In this document: positions 1 through 11,615 of the stretch, piece by piece
How positions within the stretch are numbered: position 1 is the stretch's first letter
How the letters are laid out: each line of letters opens with the position of its first letter
Origin: Sepiola atlantica
Lineage: Eukaryota > Mollusca > Cephalopoda > Sepiida > Sepiolidae
Reading direction: 5' to 3'
Length of the DNA stretch: 64,000 nt
NCBI GenBank assembly: GCA_963556195.1
Contig: CAUVYP010000244.1
Location: 3,906,001-3,970,000, forward strand
Translations under genes and position numbers: made by a program
The notes under the pieces: model-generated
Told to the model about the DNA's origin: nothing
The model's input: only the letters and a program-made list of their open reading frames with translations
Database searches by the model: none

Positions 1-1096
1 AAACACGTCATCAAGCACTGTGAGATGTGTAAGTCAATTGACCCAGCACCAGTGCAGTGGCAAAAAGGACGACTGGAAGCAAGTGACGCATGGCAAAGAG
101 AAAATGGATATCACCCATTATAATGACAACCACTTTCTTACTCTCATCGACTGTGGACCAATCCGTTTTGCAGTTTGGCGACCAATTGCACGCCAAGATT
201 CGGCAAGCGTTATTCGACAACTAGTGTCCGTCTTTTATGAAAGGGGTGCACCGCATGAGATTTTGGCCGATAACGACCCAGCATTTTGCAGCCAGTGAGT
301 AAGACAGTTTTTATTCGAATGGGGAGTTCAATTGCGTTTGCGATGCGCTTACGTACCATCAGGCAATGGCATCGCGGAAAGAAGCCACCGTAGCATGAAG
401 AGGATTGCTGCCAGGAAGAAGTGTTCTGTTGTGGAAGCAACATACTGGTACAATGTTACGCCGAAGGATGGCATGTCCTCGGCAACCACACCTGCGAATG
501 CCATCTACACGTACCGGACTCGGGTAAAAGGTATCGACATTGTGCAGTCACTTGATAATGAGAAGATGGACGGGCCATATGATGTGGGAGATAATGTCTG
601 GGTGCAACCGCCAGGCAGTCAATGTACCACCAAATTCAAATGTGGACGAGTGACAGGCAGGGTCAGTCAGCAATCTGTCATGGTTGATGAAATTCCATGT
701 CACATACGCGATCTCCATCCTGCTTTGGGGGCGGACCATTCAACTACTGGGAAAAGTAATAGGTCGTCTGGCGATGAACTATTAATGGGCAGCGCCAGTG
801 ATCCCCACAAAAATGAAGCCGCAAGTTCAGAAGTAGAAACTTTGTCAGTAGATTTAGAAGCGGAAACTTCATTGGGCGATTCAGAAACAGAAACTGAGGT
901 ACATGTCCCACTTCGGAGAAGCTCACGAAGCAAAAGGCCACCACCACCCTGCATCATGTGTGATCAAGAGATCAGCGTGGAGTGTAGCAGCCATCACACA
1001 GGTCCAGAAGGAAAGAGTGAGGGTTGCATTATGCAAATCAGGTGCGGCAAAGAAGGCCAAATAAAAGGTGGTGTTTTTTGGGTCAGCGCCAGTTGA
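1..1096 (+). pseudogene. gypsy-type pol, integrase end (degraded)
   Basis: C-terminal part of an LTR-retrotransposon polyprotein entering from the left edge. Positions 1-95 carry the end of the integrase zinc domain (CEMC pair); the frame changes near 100. The core then runs with its first Asp in MDITHY, a conserved LIDCGP...WR stretch, the second Asp in ADNDPAF and the Glu in NGIAERSH, so D,D,E are all visible. A single TGA at 296-298 interrupts the core. After it comes a basic C-terminal tail with acidic low-complexity sequence. Integrase inserts the cDNA copy into the genome in the nucleus. The same family occurs at 33472-37337, which shares the LIDCGP-like, NGI(A/V)ER and YN(V/M)(T/A)PK blocks. 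One frameshift and one stop mean this copy is dead. Family placement in the gypsy group is from motif recall. Confidence 0.8.
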
Positions 1097-1104
1097 GTAG
1101 AGAA

Positions 1105-1337
1105 TGTCTCTAAGTTCGCATGTGTTGGGATAATACGGTTAAAAGAAGGAAAAACGTGTTGCCGGGAAGAAAAAGGAACACAAGTCACTGTTACAGGGTG
1201 AGTGATGTCTCTAACTTTAAATTGTAAACAAGATTGGGCCACCTGCTTTAAATTTCCCTAGTATAAATCTCATCTGTTAAATTCTGAATAAAACTTTCGT
1301 TTGATAATTCAACTCATGGATTCAGATTTGTTTGCAC
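1105..1337 (+). repeat. probable 3' LTR of the upstream gypsy-type element
   Basis: Directly follows the pol tail. A purine-rich stretch near 1095-1104 could be the polypurine tract. Then comes TG-starting sequence including TGTTGGGATAATACGG, a TATA-like stretch at about 1260 and an AATAAA at about 1288, ending near a CA around 1315-1337. The matching 5' LTR is outside the window, so the exact ends are inferred. Confidence 0.45.
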
Positions 1338-2668
1338 CTGAGCAAATGATATAATCGTTTTTATAAACATAAAAAATAAAATATCAACGATATTGGATAC
1401 AAAAATAAATGTAGTTAGATTCAGTAAAATTTAGTAGAATTTAAGTTGTTTAAAGCATTTCCTTACAGGCTATAACTTTTCACTTTAAACCATATAGAAA
1501 TTGCATTCAATGTACCGAATTGGTTTAAAAAATCACACATGTTAATACAGTAGTTCAAAACTTCCAGAATTTTACAGGATCTAATTTTAGTAGCTTTTTA
1601 TCATCACAAATAATTAGTAAAGATTTTACCTTTAAAATAGGGCAGGTGTAAAGTGAGAATATTACACGGATGAGAACCTACATGTTCGGTGAATACTACA
1701 CCTATAAGAATACATATGTCTGAGCTAACAGCATTTTCCAGTGAATGATGAGAACACATATGTCTGAGGTAACAAATCTCAGCAAAAATACTACATAGAT
1801 GAGAAGAAATGTGTCTGAGACCACAAACTCTTTTCTTACTTAGTGTTTAGCTTAACTAGTAATGCCAGTTTCAACATGTACAGATAGAGTGTCATCGTAC
1901 TCCTGGCAGGAAACACTAAAACTATTATTTCCTCAGAGTCTTACCTGACACATGCCTCTCCATGTTTCACCTCTCTATTCCTCGCTAATAAAAAAGACAA
2001 ACAAGAGATAGAAAAAAAATGCAAAATATATGTATAACATTAAACTGGCCAACGTGAAATATAAACTGAATATAGACTGATGATACCAATCACAGTTTGA
2101 AATATTCGATAATGGATCATAAATTCCAGAAAAGCATAGATTTAATGTGGCTTTTGAGGGAGAAAACATTAATGGTCTTATTGTTCAAGAAGCAACAATA
2201 GCCCTGGTTTGGCTCAGAATGAAGTCATATTTTGGGTGGCATGGCTTAATCTCTTCACTCTTGTCAGAGGTCAGTTGTTTATTTGCTCTCTGAATGTCTG
2301 AGACAAATGCTATAGGCTGTGGTTTAGTCAACAGTTGAGTTATCCTCTCCTGATTGAAGAGTTGTTGTTGCTCGGTGAGCAAAATGAAGTGGAGAAAGAA
2401 AGAGGTGAAGTTGACAGTTGGTGGAGAATACATAATTTTTATTTTTCAAGAACTTTCCTTTTACGGATAGACCAGACAGGCAAACAATCAACGCAACTCA
2501 CCTGCAAAAAGACTTTGTACAAACAAATTTGATTAGTCTGTATGCACCTCTACTACATGCTTTCATGTAACAAGTAGGATAGAGAAGAATACTATATAAC
2601 TGAATGTTATACACTCAGAACTTCTACTTCTTGTTGTCATTTATTGTATGTAAGGCTATAAAATTTAT
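1338..2668. other. AT-rich non-coding stretch
   Basis: No supportable gene. Between 1620 and 1850 three degenerate blocks resemble eroded zinc-finger linker repeats (GATGAGAA...TGTCTGAG), too decayed to call. The rest is AT-rich sequence with stop codons in every frame. Confidence 0.5.
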
Positions 2669-3548
2669 GGTACTGATATCGATCCTGACCCAGTTTTCGC
2701 AAAGTTCGACTTGGAAGCGTTCGGCTATCCTATGCAAACGTCCGAGTGTTGACGAGCCAAATGGTACCAGACGATAATTTTGATACATTGTTGCGTCTTT
2801 TGTTTTAAGTTATATTTTCAAGAAAGTAAAGAAACAACAAAGAAAATTAAACATATTTTCAAGATTTTTTTGGAAGAAACAACAAAAAACAAAAAAGCAA
2901 AACATAGCTAAATTACTGTTATCACGATATATGAAGTTAAATTACTGTTATCACGACATATTAAATTAAATTACTGTTATCACGACACATTAAGTTATAT
3001 TTTCAAGAAAGTAAAGAAACACCAAAGAAAATGAAACAAGCAAAACATAGCGAGGTTACTGTTATGAAATGAATATTTTATGTTTATTTTGATACGTTAT
3101 ATTTTCAAGGAATGTTTTAAAGAAACAACAAAGAAAATTAAACATATTTTCAAGTTTTTTTTTGAAGAAACAAAAAAAAAAAGAAAAGCAAAACGTAGCG
3201 AAATTACTGTTATCACGATATATTTTTTAAATTTCCTTATTTATTTTTATTTGCTTACGGTTCCAAGTTTTCTTTTGCGCTGAAGGTGGAAGGAAGCTGA
3301 TCGAAATTTGTTAAACAACAAAACAAATAAAACAAGCAAAACATAGCGAAATTATCAAATAAATATTTTTAACCCTAACCCTAACAAAAAAAACAAAAAA
3401 AAAACAAGCAAAACATTATTATCATAGGACATATCAAAATTGTCGCCTGGTACAAATCGGCTCGTCATCTTTCGGGCTTTTGCGTAGAACAGCCGAACAC
3501 TTCCGAGTCGAACCTCACGAAAATTGGGTCAGGATCGATATCAGTACC
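2669..3548. repeat. fold-back element FB-1 with ~130-bp inverted arms
   Basis: The left arm starts GGTACTGATATCGATCCTGA at 2669 and its reverse complement ends at 3548. Homology extends through the TTCGGC, ACGAGCC and TGGTACCAG blocks for about 130 bp. The centre (2812-3230) is a local tandem repeat containing AAATTACTGTTATCACGA units and TTTCAAGAAAGTAAAGAAAC modules. No coding capacity, so a non-autonomous terminal-inverted-repeat or fold-back element. Another arm copy lies at 47223-47700, where it hosts a SINE. A short CCCTAACCCTAAC tract sits at about 3371-3384. Confidence 0.75.
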
Positions 3549-3689
3549 AAAATTATTTCTTTATTTGTGGAACTGATTTCAGATACAATCATTTATTTCT
3601 AATTCAAAATTGTTTGTGCTTAAGTTTGAGAAAATGTGAACCGAAAAAAAAATATGATAAACTTCTACCTTCACAACTATTTATTAAAA

Positions 3690-4080
3690 ATAAAACTTTA
3701 ATAAAAGTGTATTTTATTTAAAAAAATCATACATTTTAGCTAAGATTTTAAAGGTGACGGGGGAGGGGGTAAATGTTTTTACATTTTGGAAATCGGCCAT
3801 TGATTTTGCACGTACCTAGATTATCTTTCAAATAATTTATATCGCCAAAAGTAACGTTTACCGAAGTAGGTTTTTCATTTTTGACTTGGCCAAACTAGAA
3901 TAAAGTGCAAGTATAGAATAATACAGAAAATATATTAATTACTGTATAAAATTATAATTAAGTTTAATCAGATGATCTTAATGTGCGAAAATCCGAGAAT
4001 TAAAAAACAATAAAAAGATTAAATTGAATTCAGTTGAATTGCATCAAATTTAAACATTTACAACGAAAGGCATTTTAAAA
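3690..4080 (+). repeat. dispersed ~390-bp repeat, copy 1
   Basis: Nearly the same sequence occurs at 15361-15722 in the same orientation. It includes the blocks ATCGCCAAAAGTAACGTTTA, GACTTGGCCAAACTAG and a long AT stretch up to the AACGAAAGGC block. A poly-G run near 3760 replaces a longer one in the other copy. No protein capacity seen. It begins with TACATTTTGG...GGCCATTGATTT, a phrase recurring at 15.2, 18.1 and 39.9 kb. Confidence 0.85.
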
Positions 4081-4275
4081 TTGAGATGGTCAAAAAGAGG
4101 GGGATCAGTCTACGTTGAATTACCATTGGAAACTGATTCCCCTCCTAAAATGTAAAACATTTGAAAAACATTTCCAAAAGCCCCGGAATTCTCTAGCAGC
4201 CTGATAGGTAATGGGCAGTAAAAAGTTGTGAAAAATGGTGGGAAAAGACGAACATGTACCACTTTCTTTTCTTTT
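4081..4275 (-). repeat. dispersed repeat, inverted copy of 15735-15940
   Basis: Contains GATGGTCAAAAAGAGGGGGA, GGAATTCTCTAGCAGCCTGA and GACGAACATGTACC blocks. They occur in reverse complement between 15735 and 15940, with extra partial copies to 16215. It abuts the 390-bp repeat here as it does at 15.7 kb, but in the opposite relative orientation, so the module has been inverted in one locus. Confidence 0.7.
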
Positions 4276-4282
4276 AATATTT

Positions 4283-5177
4283 AAGATTTTAAAGTTGGGG
4301 ATCACGTTCCTTTATAAATTTAACGTAAAATGAGCACCCATTTCCTGTCAAGTTAGCGTTACGAGACTTGTAATCGACTTAAGTTTCCAATTCGAGTGGG
4401 GGTATACTTATCTAATAAAAACGCGTAGAAATTTAGCCAATTTAGTTTGTTTTTTTCTGGTTTAAATATAAATGGGTAAATAAATGAGGGGGGGGGGCTC
4501 TTTTAATCTGAAATTAGCGAATTTTAGCAAAATAAAAATCAAATCAACCATGATGGAAAATACTTGTGTTTGGCGAAGTAAAAGTGACGATAAGAAATAA
4601 ATAGATTAAAAACACTTAAAACATTTGGTACTTCTGCAGTTTACGGACCGTGCTGAAATAATAACGTTGGGAGGGGAGAGCTTTGTTAACATACAATGAG
4701 AATTGCTTTTTTTCATGGCAATTCTTTTTTTGGGGGGGGGTATGAATGTTAGGGTTATGGAATTAGGATTAGTGTTAGGGAATTAAGGTTAGGGGCAAGT
4801 TTTGGGGAATTAGGGTTAAGGAATTAGTGTTAGGGGTCCAAGTTTTAGGGTTATGGAATTAAGGTTGGGGTTGAAAGTGGTCCGAGTTTTAGGATTAGGG
4901 AAATAGGATTGAGGGTGGTCCGAGTTTTAGGGTTAGGGAATTAAGGTTAGTGTTGGAGGTGGTCCGAGTTTTAGGGTTAGGGAATTAAGGTTAGAGTTGG
5001 GGGGTCAGAGTGTTAGCTAAATTTCTAGGTGTTTTGATTGGAAAAGTAAAAAAAACTCATCTCCTTAAAATTGGAAATTCAAGTCGGTTACATGTCTCGT
5101 TTTACGCTAACTGACCGGGAAACGGGTGATCTTTTTATGTTAAATTTATAAAAGAAAGTGATCCTCCACTCTAAAAT

Positions 5178-5180
<3 letters not shown>
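4283..5180. repeat. fold-back element FB-2 with ~115-bp inverted arms
   Basis: The left arm 4283-4400 is the reverse complement of 5057-5180: matching blocks include TTAAATTTATAAA, GTTAGCG/CGCTAAC and the AAGATTTTAAA end. A third, single arm copy lies at 18190-18320 (GTCGGTTACATGTCTCGTTT block). The interior is AT-rich, with poly-G tracts and a TTAGGG-like minisatellite. No ORF that could move it, so non-autonomous. Confidence 0.7.
4745..5015 (+). repeat. TTAGGG-like degenerate minisatellite
   Basis: Repeats of about 45 bp built from GTTAGGG(A)ATTAAGGTTAG followed by GGTGGTCCGAGTTTTAGG. The telomeric hexamer occurs many times but never as a clean tandem run, so this is interstitial, not a telomere. 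It lies inside fold-back element FB-2. Confidence 0.7.

Positions 5181-5220
<40 letters not shown>
5181..5220. repeat. (AT)20 microsatellite
   Basis: Forty bases of uninterrupted AT dinucleotide at the outer edge of the right arm of FB-2. Confidence 0.98.
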
Positions 5221-5221
<1 letters not shown>

Positions 5222-5222
<1 letters not shown>

Positions 5223-5591
5223 TAGCCATTTTGGCAGTGAGCGAGAGGGGGGGTTACCCTTCTTCCTCATCTGCTTGGCCTTTTGGGGTGGAGAAGTCAA
5301 CGTTCTCTGTTTGCATTGTCAGTTAGGTGACTGTCAACGTAGCGCTTCCTTTCCCTTTCAGCGTTGGCATCATCATCATCATCATCATTGACTGCTGTAG
5401 CCGGACTACAGGGGGGAGGGGATGACTTGCACAGAGGTACCGAGGAAACCCGAAGGTCAAGGCCATTTCCCCATTTCTTCAAGCCAGCTATTTCACGCCA
5501 TTTTGAAATCAGTTGCAGCCAGGATAAGAGTCTAGATTAGACGTGTGGTAGCTTGCGCTCCGTCGGATAATACGACGTTAAACTTTTAAAG
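5222..5591 (+). repeat. possible SINE-like unit with (CAT)n
   Basis: GC-richer than its surroundings, with a (CAT)7 tract at 5368-5389. It ends with GCGCTCCGTCGGATAATACGACGTTAAAC, reminiscent of short dispersed repeats in marine invertebrates. Only one copy is present, so neither its ends nor its repeat nature can be shown. No gene seen. Confidence 0.3.
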
Positions 5592-5875
5592 AAAACCGTT
5601 GAGAAGGCCAGAGGTCATTTTATTGAAGAAACCCATTTGAGAAGGCTAGAGGCCATTTTATTGAAGAAACCCATTTGAGAAGGCAAGAGGCCATTATATT
5701 GAATAAAACCCATTTGAGAAGGCAAGAGGCCATTATATTGAATAAAACCCATTTGAGAAGGCCAGAGGCCATTTTATTGAAGAAACCCATTTGAGAAGGC
5801 CAGAGGCCATTTATTTGGAAGAAAACCCCGTTGAGAAGGCCAGATGCCATTTTTATTGAAGAAACCCCCTTTCCA
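5592..5875 (+). repeat. 44-bp minisatellite, about 7 copies
   Basis: The unit reads GAGAAGGC(C/A/T)AGAGGCCATT followed by TTATTGAAGAAACCCATTT, repeated about seven times at 42-45 bp spacing. Divergence is greatest at the 3' end. The open frame on the minus strand (repeats around FFNKMASGLLKW) is a by-product of the repeat, not a gene. Confidence 0.95.
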
Positions 5876-7287
5876 AAAGGACCCTTTTTTTGAGACAATT
5901 TTCCTTTAGAAAAGGATAATTTTTATTGCGGAGTTGGTCTATTATTTGTATGCTTTTGTTAGCTCATGTCGTTTACAATTTACACATTGACAATTCCCTT
6001 CTATACTTTTCTCTTCACAATAGATATTTTTTTTATTTTTATTTTACGCGTGCGCCCTATGTTCACACCTAGTATAATTACAATTTCAATTTTGGAGGAA
6101 ATTCCGCCACTCTGCTTTTGTTGTTTCAATTCGTTAGAGTAGACTTGCTTCAAGCGATATTTCAAGCTTTCTGCTTTGATACCCTCGAGTCAAAATCTGC
6201 GAACGCGCAGAATTTTTTCTTTACCTTTGATTTTTTCCACAACTCGCGTACGGGAATCGGTACATGAGATTCTTTATTCTACGCTATCTTTGAAATAGTC
6301 CTTTTTTGTGTGTACGGCTACGTTCGTACATATAATTTCCTCCCTATTTTTAAATCTATTTTGGAGCAAAACCCAGTAATTCAATACGGTATTGCTAGTT
6401 TCTGCCATATTTTGTTTCCTATATACATGTAACGTTTTGTTTTTTTTGCTGTATGTTGACTTCCTCCATTTTTCACCCTGCACGGCCATCTTATATTTTC
6501 CCGCCCTTTTGTAGACGTCATTTTACATTTTCCCGTCTAAGATGCCATTTTGAATTTTTAGAAAATTTGTATAAAGTCCCATCATTTTTGGCGTGTGAAT
6601 TGTCCCTAAATATTTGCATTACGTTGCAAATAAATTTTTGTTCAATAATTCGCATATTTCATAGACGAATTTTATTTTGGAACCTATAAATTTGACATAT
6701 TCACCCATGTTTGATCACCCCACAGGGCCATTTTGTATTTTTCCGCCTTTTTAAACGCGCCATTTTTTCCCTTCCATTTTTAAGTTGCCATCTTGAGTTT
6801 TTCCAATTTCTTGCATATTTATTTTCCCCATAAATATTTGCATTACATTGCAAATAAATTATATTTTACAGTTTGCATTGTAAAAGTATTCATTTTATGA
6901 GCCCAGCATAATTTTATTATTAGTCCAGCATAAGCTACTCGTCGCGATCGTTTAGACTTTACGTGACATTCTTTCTATGAATATAAATGTAATCTTTAAT
7001 ACGCTGACAATTCCCGTGTAAAGATTAAAAAATTACCTTTTTGTTTTGTAAGCTACACGAGAATTGTAAAAGCTCGTTAGCTTTAAACAGTCAAATTTCC
7101 TGGGAGATATTTTTCTTGTCTGTGATATTTTATGTCTGTGATGTAACGAGAAATTTATTTCTCAATTGATACTTTAATTTCCACTGTGTATAGTGGCTAA
7201 TTTTTATGGAAAAACGTTAACAAAATATTTCCCCCTGTTTTTCCCAACCGGCTAATTTTGCAGTTGGGTATTTAAATTATTTTACAG
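5876..7287. other. AT-rich non-coding stretch with short direct repeats
   Basis: No gene supported. GCCATTTTG(A/T)ATTTTTCC-like phrases recur between 6470 and 6800. The block AAATATTTGCATTAC(G/A)TTGC at about 6609 recurs at about 6831, a 222-bp spaced duplication. This is the pre-insertion flank of the gypsy element starting at 7293. Confidence 0.5.
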
Positions 7288-7292
7288 CTAAC

Positions 7293-7456
7293 TGTTGCAT
7301 GAGGGACTGAATAAGAGTTTCACCGTCTGGAGTTACGCCCTTTTACCGGGGCACTCATGTTTTGCCTGATGTAAATAAAGGACGCCATCTTTTATCGAAC
7401 CTGATCTCTGTCGTTATGTTTCTATTCAATCCATTGACATCCTCTAAAATGACACA
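7293..7456 (+). repeat. 5' LTR of the gypsy element
   Basis: 164 bp, TG...CA ends, with AATAAA inside the GATGTAAATAAAGGACGCC block. It differs from the 3' LTR only in one T versus C in the ACGCCC(T/C)TTTACC block. It supplies promoter, transcript start and poly(A) signal. Confidence 0.95.
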
Positions 7457-7474
7457 TGGTGGCAGCGGTGGGAT
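7457..7474 (+). promoter_or_regulatory. primer-binding site
   Basis: TGGTGGCAGCGGTGGGAT follows the 5' LTR with no gap. This is the position where a tRNA 3' end primes minus-strand cDNA. A TGG start fits a CCA tRNA end; I cannot say which tRNA. Confidence 0.7.
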
Positions 7475-7617
7475 CAAGATATGTCTAAGTAGGATGTACA
7501 AAAGGATAAGAAACAGATAAGTAACTTTATTATTCTTGTTTCAAATTGTAAATTCGTACGTACGTCACGTGGAGAAAAGAGAAGGAAAAAAAAATATCGG
7601 AAGACACAAACAGACCA

Positions 7618-9222
7618 GTGGCTAGTATAAGACCACCAGCGCCCTTATGTATGGAAGATAATTTATCGGCGAACTGGAAGTTGTTTAAACTGAAATGGCA
7701 TAACTACGCCATTATTACGTGTTTGACGAAACATTCATTACAATATCAGACGGCACTTTTGCTTCACACGTTGGGAGATGACGCATTGAAAGTTTACTAC
7801 GGATTTCAATTTCTAACACCTGAAGATGAAAGAACACCCACCGAAATTATTCAGGCATTTGATAAATACGCTATAGGGGAAACGAATGAAACCTACGAGC
7901 GTTACGTATTTCATTCTAGAAAGCAAGGAGGATCAGAGACTGTGGAATCCTTTATTACGGCACTTCGGACGTTACTAAAAACGTGCAATTTTTGTGACAA
8001 TTGCGTTTCATCAGTACTCAGAGATCAGGTAGTGCTGGGAATACACAACCCCCAGACACAAGCTGAATTATTGAAAATAAGACAGTTAGATTTACAAAAA
8101 TGTATTGACATTTGTAAGCTGTCTGAAAATGCCACGGTCCAGTCCAGAATCCTAAGGCCTGAAGGAGTGAATAAGGTTGATTTTAAACCCAGGAGAAAGA
8201 CATCGGCACAAACTGACAGAGATTGCCGGGCGTGTGCACTGCGGCACAGACCAAGAAAAGAGTTATGTCCTGCATTTGGCAAGACCTGTTATCAATGTAA
8301 TGGGAAAAACCACTTTGCCGTGAAATGCAAAGTACCAAGGAAAAAGAAGGTGCAGGCTGTCAAAACCCAATATGAGGACCAGGAAAACGACAGTAGTAGT
8401 TGTTCAGACTATGGACAGGTAGACAACATAACGATTAAGGAAAAAGTGAATGCTGTGAGTCAAGAGGTGATAAAGGCAGAAATGAGGGTCAAGGGAAAAC
8501 CAATTGCTTTTCAGCTCGATAGTGGAGCGTCTGTGAATATATTGAATGTGAAACACGTGATTGGAAAAACACTGGAACATTCAAATAAGACCCTTGTCAT
8601 GTGGAATGGAGCAGAAGTGAAGCCGTTGGGAGAATGTCGAGTTAAAATGATAAACCCCAAAACTGGACAAAAATATGCGGTTAAGTTTGTCATTGTGAAA
8701 GAGGATTTCCATCCGTTGCTGGGAGCAAATGCAATCCAGAAAATGGAACTCGTCACAATCAATAACAACAAATTCAAAATGGTCGCCAAAGTTTCCCAGA
8801 TGAATGAATCCAGCAGCCAGTACTCGGACAGAATCATCAATGACTTCAGAGATGTGTTCAGGGAAGAATTGGGTCAATTACTAGGAGAGGTACATTTGCA
8901 GGTGGATCCAGGAGTAACACCAAATGTTGCAGCAACACGGAGAATACCAGTGGCACTTAAAGACAGGCTAAAAGTCGAGTTGGAAAAACTGGTTAAGAAG
9001 AATGTTATTGAACCAGTGAGCGACCCAACACCATGGGTAAGTGCGTTAGCACTGGTAACTAAGAAAAATGGAAACCTGCGGATATGTATAGACCCAAGAC
9101 CACTGAATAAAGCTCTAAAAAGGGAACATTTTCAGTTACCTACACTGGACGATTTACTACCAGACTGGCTGACAGCAAGGTATTTTCTACCCTGGATCTA
9201 CGAGATGGATTCTGGCATGTAA
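7618..9222 (+). pseudogene. gypsy gag-protease-RT, N-terminal part of a frameshifted polyprotein
   Basis: Open from a GTG at 7618; the first ATG is at 7651 (residue 12 of the frame) and is the likelier start. In order: gag core (about residues 1-190); a cysteine/histidine-rich nucleocapsid region with a CX2CX4HX4C knuckle (CYQCNGKNHFAVKC, coding near 8286-8327); lysine-rich linker; aspartic protease with the DSGAS triad near 8518; then RT from about 8900 with TKKNGNLRICIDPRPLNKA. The frame is lost at about 9181-9189, where a run of T appears one base short. After that residues are aberrant and end at 9222. Gag forms the particle, protease matures the polyprotein and RT makes cDNA. Homologous RT sequence continues in the +1 frame, so this is one gag-pol gene broken once. 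Confidence 0.93.
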
Positions 9223-11615
9223 AATTAGACGAAGCCAGAAGTCGATTAACAACATTTGCTACACCATATGGTAGGTTCCGGTGGAAGGTTTTACCGTTCG
9301 GTATTTCTCCAGCTCCAGAGATATTTCAAAAGACCCTTTTTAACAATGTGTCCGATTTGGAGGGGGTGGTTAACAAAGCGGATGATCTCCTGGTGATTGG
9401 GAAGGGTAAAACGATGGAAGAAGCAACAATTGATCATGACCGAAAACTCAGGAAACTGTTGCAGAGATGTCGTGATCGCGGGATGCGATTGAATGCTGAA
9501 AGATTGAACCTACGACAAACGTCTATATCTTTCCTGGGACACATAATAACCAGTGATGGTTTACTTCCTGATCCTGGGAAAGTAAGAGCCATAAAAGAGA
9601 TGCCGTGTCCAACAGATGTGAAAGGAGTGCAACGATTGGTTGGATTCGTGAATTACCTGACAAAATTTCTACCACACATATCTGATGTGATGGCCCCAAT
9701 TCGAAATTTGGTGAAGGCAGATGTGCCATGGACATGGTCCCAAATTCATGAAGAGGCTTTTGGGAAAATTAAAGAGGTAGTGAGTGAGGCACCAGTGTTG
9801 AGGTACTATGACCCCAACAAATCTTTGGTCATCCAATGCGATGCAAGTGAGAAGGGCATGGGGGCTGCACTACTACAAGAAGGTCAACCCCTAGCCTATA
9901 TCAGCCGTGCACTGACCGACACAGAAACTCGGTATGCACAGATTGAAAAGGAACTACTAGCAGTAGTCTACGCATGTGAACGGTTTCATCAATATACGTT
10001 TGGTCGACAGATAACAGTACTAACCGATCATAAGCCACTGGAAGCGATTATGAAAAAAGAATTGGTGAAATGCCCGAAACGACTTCAAAACATGCTGATG
10101 CGACTACAGGCTTACGATGCTACAGTTCTGTACCATCCAGGTAAGAAAATGTTCCTTGCAGACACGCTATCAAGAGCATACATCTATGGATTTGGCAGTG
10201 AAGATATGGACGATGAAGATGATGTCAAGGAAGCAGAATATATTCCTATAACAGAGAGAAGGCTGCTTGAACTGCGCTCAGCCACGAAGGAAGACAGAAG
10301 CTTGCAGCAGTTGCAGCAAGTAATTCTGGAAGGATGGCCAGAAGAAAAAATACATCTTGACCCAGAGGTGAGACCATATTTTAATATGCGGAATGAAATG
10401 ACGGTGCAAGATGGCTTAATTTTCAGAGGAAACCGGGTAGTGGTTCCACTGACACAGCGAGCGGTGTTGAAAGAAAAACTGCATTCCACACACCTGGGAG
10501 TAGAAGGATGTTGCAGAAGAGCAAGAGAATGTTTGTATTGGCCAAATATGAACAGTGACATCAAAGACTATGTTTCAAAGTGCCCCATATGTAGAAAATA
10601 TGAAGTGGCCAACCCGGCAGAACCATTAATGGTCCATGAAGTTCGTGACAGACCCTGGGCGAAAGTGGGAGTAGATCTCTTTAAGTTTGCAGATAGAGAC
10701 TACCTGTGCACAGTTGATTACATGAGCAACTTCTGGGAAATCGATCATCTTCTCAATACACAAGCAAAGACAGTGATAACCAAACTTAAACAACATTTTG
10801 CACGTCATGGAATACCAGATCAGGTCGTAACTGATAATGGGCCTCAGTTTAGTAGCCAGAAATTTTCTGCCTTCGCAAAAAAGTGGTGTTTTACACATAC
10901 ATTTGTCAGTCCATACAATAGCAAGGCAAATGGCAAAGTGGAATCTGCGATAAAGATGGCAAAGAACCTTTTCCGGAAAGCGATGGACGATAAGGCTGAT
11001 CCATACCTAGCAATGTTGGATCACAGGAATACGCCAGCCAAATGTCTCTTATCACCAGCTCAGAAGCTGATGTCAAGGAGAACAAAAACACTTCTCCCAA
11101 CCAGGGAGGATTTACTCAAGCCAGCATTGCCCAAAAATCTGAGAAAATCAGTGAAGCAAGACTGCAGGAGGCAAGAACGTTCTTTCAACCACAAAGTAAA
11201 ACCACTTAAACCATTGTATCCTGGAGATGTAGTACGGATGAAACCACACATAAATGGTCAAAAAGAGTGGAGGAAAGCTGTTGTATGGGGGAGACTGGAT
11301 GAGCGATCATACCATGTAAAAGTGGGTGGGGACTTATATCGACGGAATCGAGTAGATTTGAAGAAAACTGCAGAGACACCCCCACTCACATCAGTAATAC
11401 AACAGCCATATGAAGTGCAGAGCGAGTTACCCAAGAATACAGGGCAGAGTACAGAACAGATATGTAACTCAGAACCACCTCAATATGAAGGTGAAATAAG
11501 AGAAAACCTCAACCCGACCCCATTCCCAACAAAACCAAGTCCGGAAAGGTTGCGGACAACACGGTCGGGAAGGATAATAAGAGATCCTATGAGATTCAAG
11601 GATTTCACAACATAA
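9187..11615 (+). pseudogene. gypsy RT-RNase H-integrase, C-terminal part of the polyprotein
   Basis: Continues the polyprotein in the shifted frame; the first internal Met is at 9348 but homology begins right after the lesion (TLDLRDGFWHVKLDE). RT fingers and palm include LPFGISPAPEIFQ and the catalytic ADDLLV near 9378, with Lys where Tyr or Ile is common. RNase H begins at QCDASEKGMGAAL and includes EKELLAVVYACERF and TDHKPLEAI. The integrase zinc domain (H-x3-H ... CPIC) is near 10485-10600. The catalytic core follows, with Asp in VGVDLF, Asp in VTDNGPQFSS and Glu in NGKVESA. A C-terminal domain with basic tail ends at 11615. Apart from the single frameshift there are no stops, matching the young LTRs. 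Confidence 0.93.

Noticed and set aside
1620..1850. Possible zinc-finger linker remnants
   Set aside because: Only loose similarity, no Cys/His spacing preserved.
3365..3390. Chromosome end
   Set aside because: The CCCTAACCCTAAC tract is only two repeats and lies inside a fold-back element; the larger TTAGGG-like regions are degenerate and interstitial.
5620..5898. 92-residue minus-strand frame with MASGLL repeats
   Set aside because: Produced entirely by the 44-bp minisatellite.
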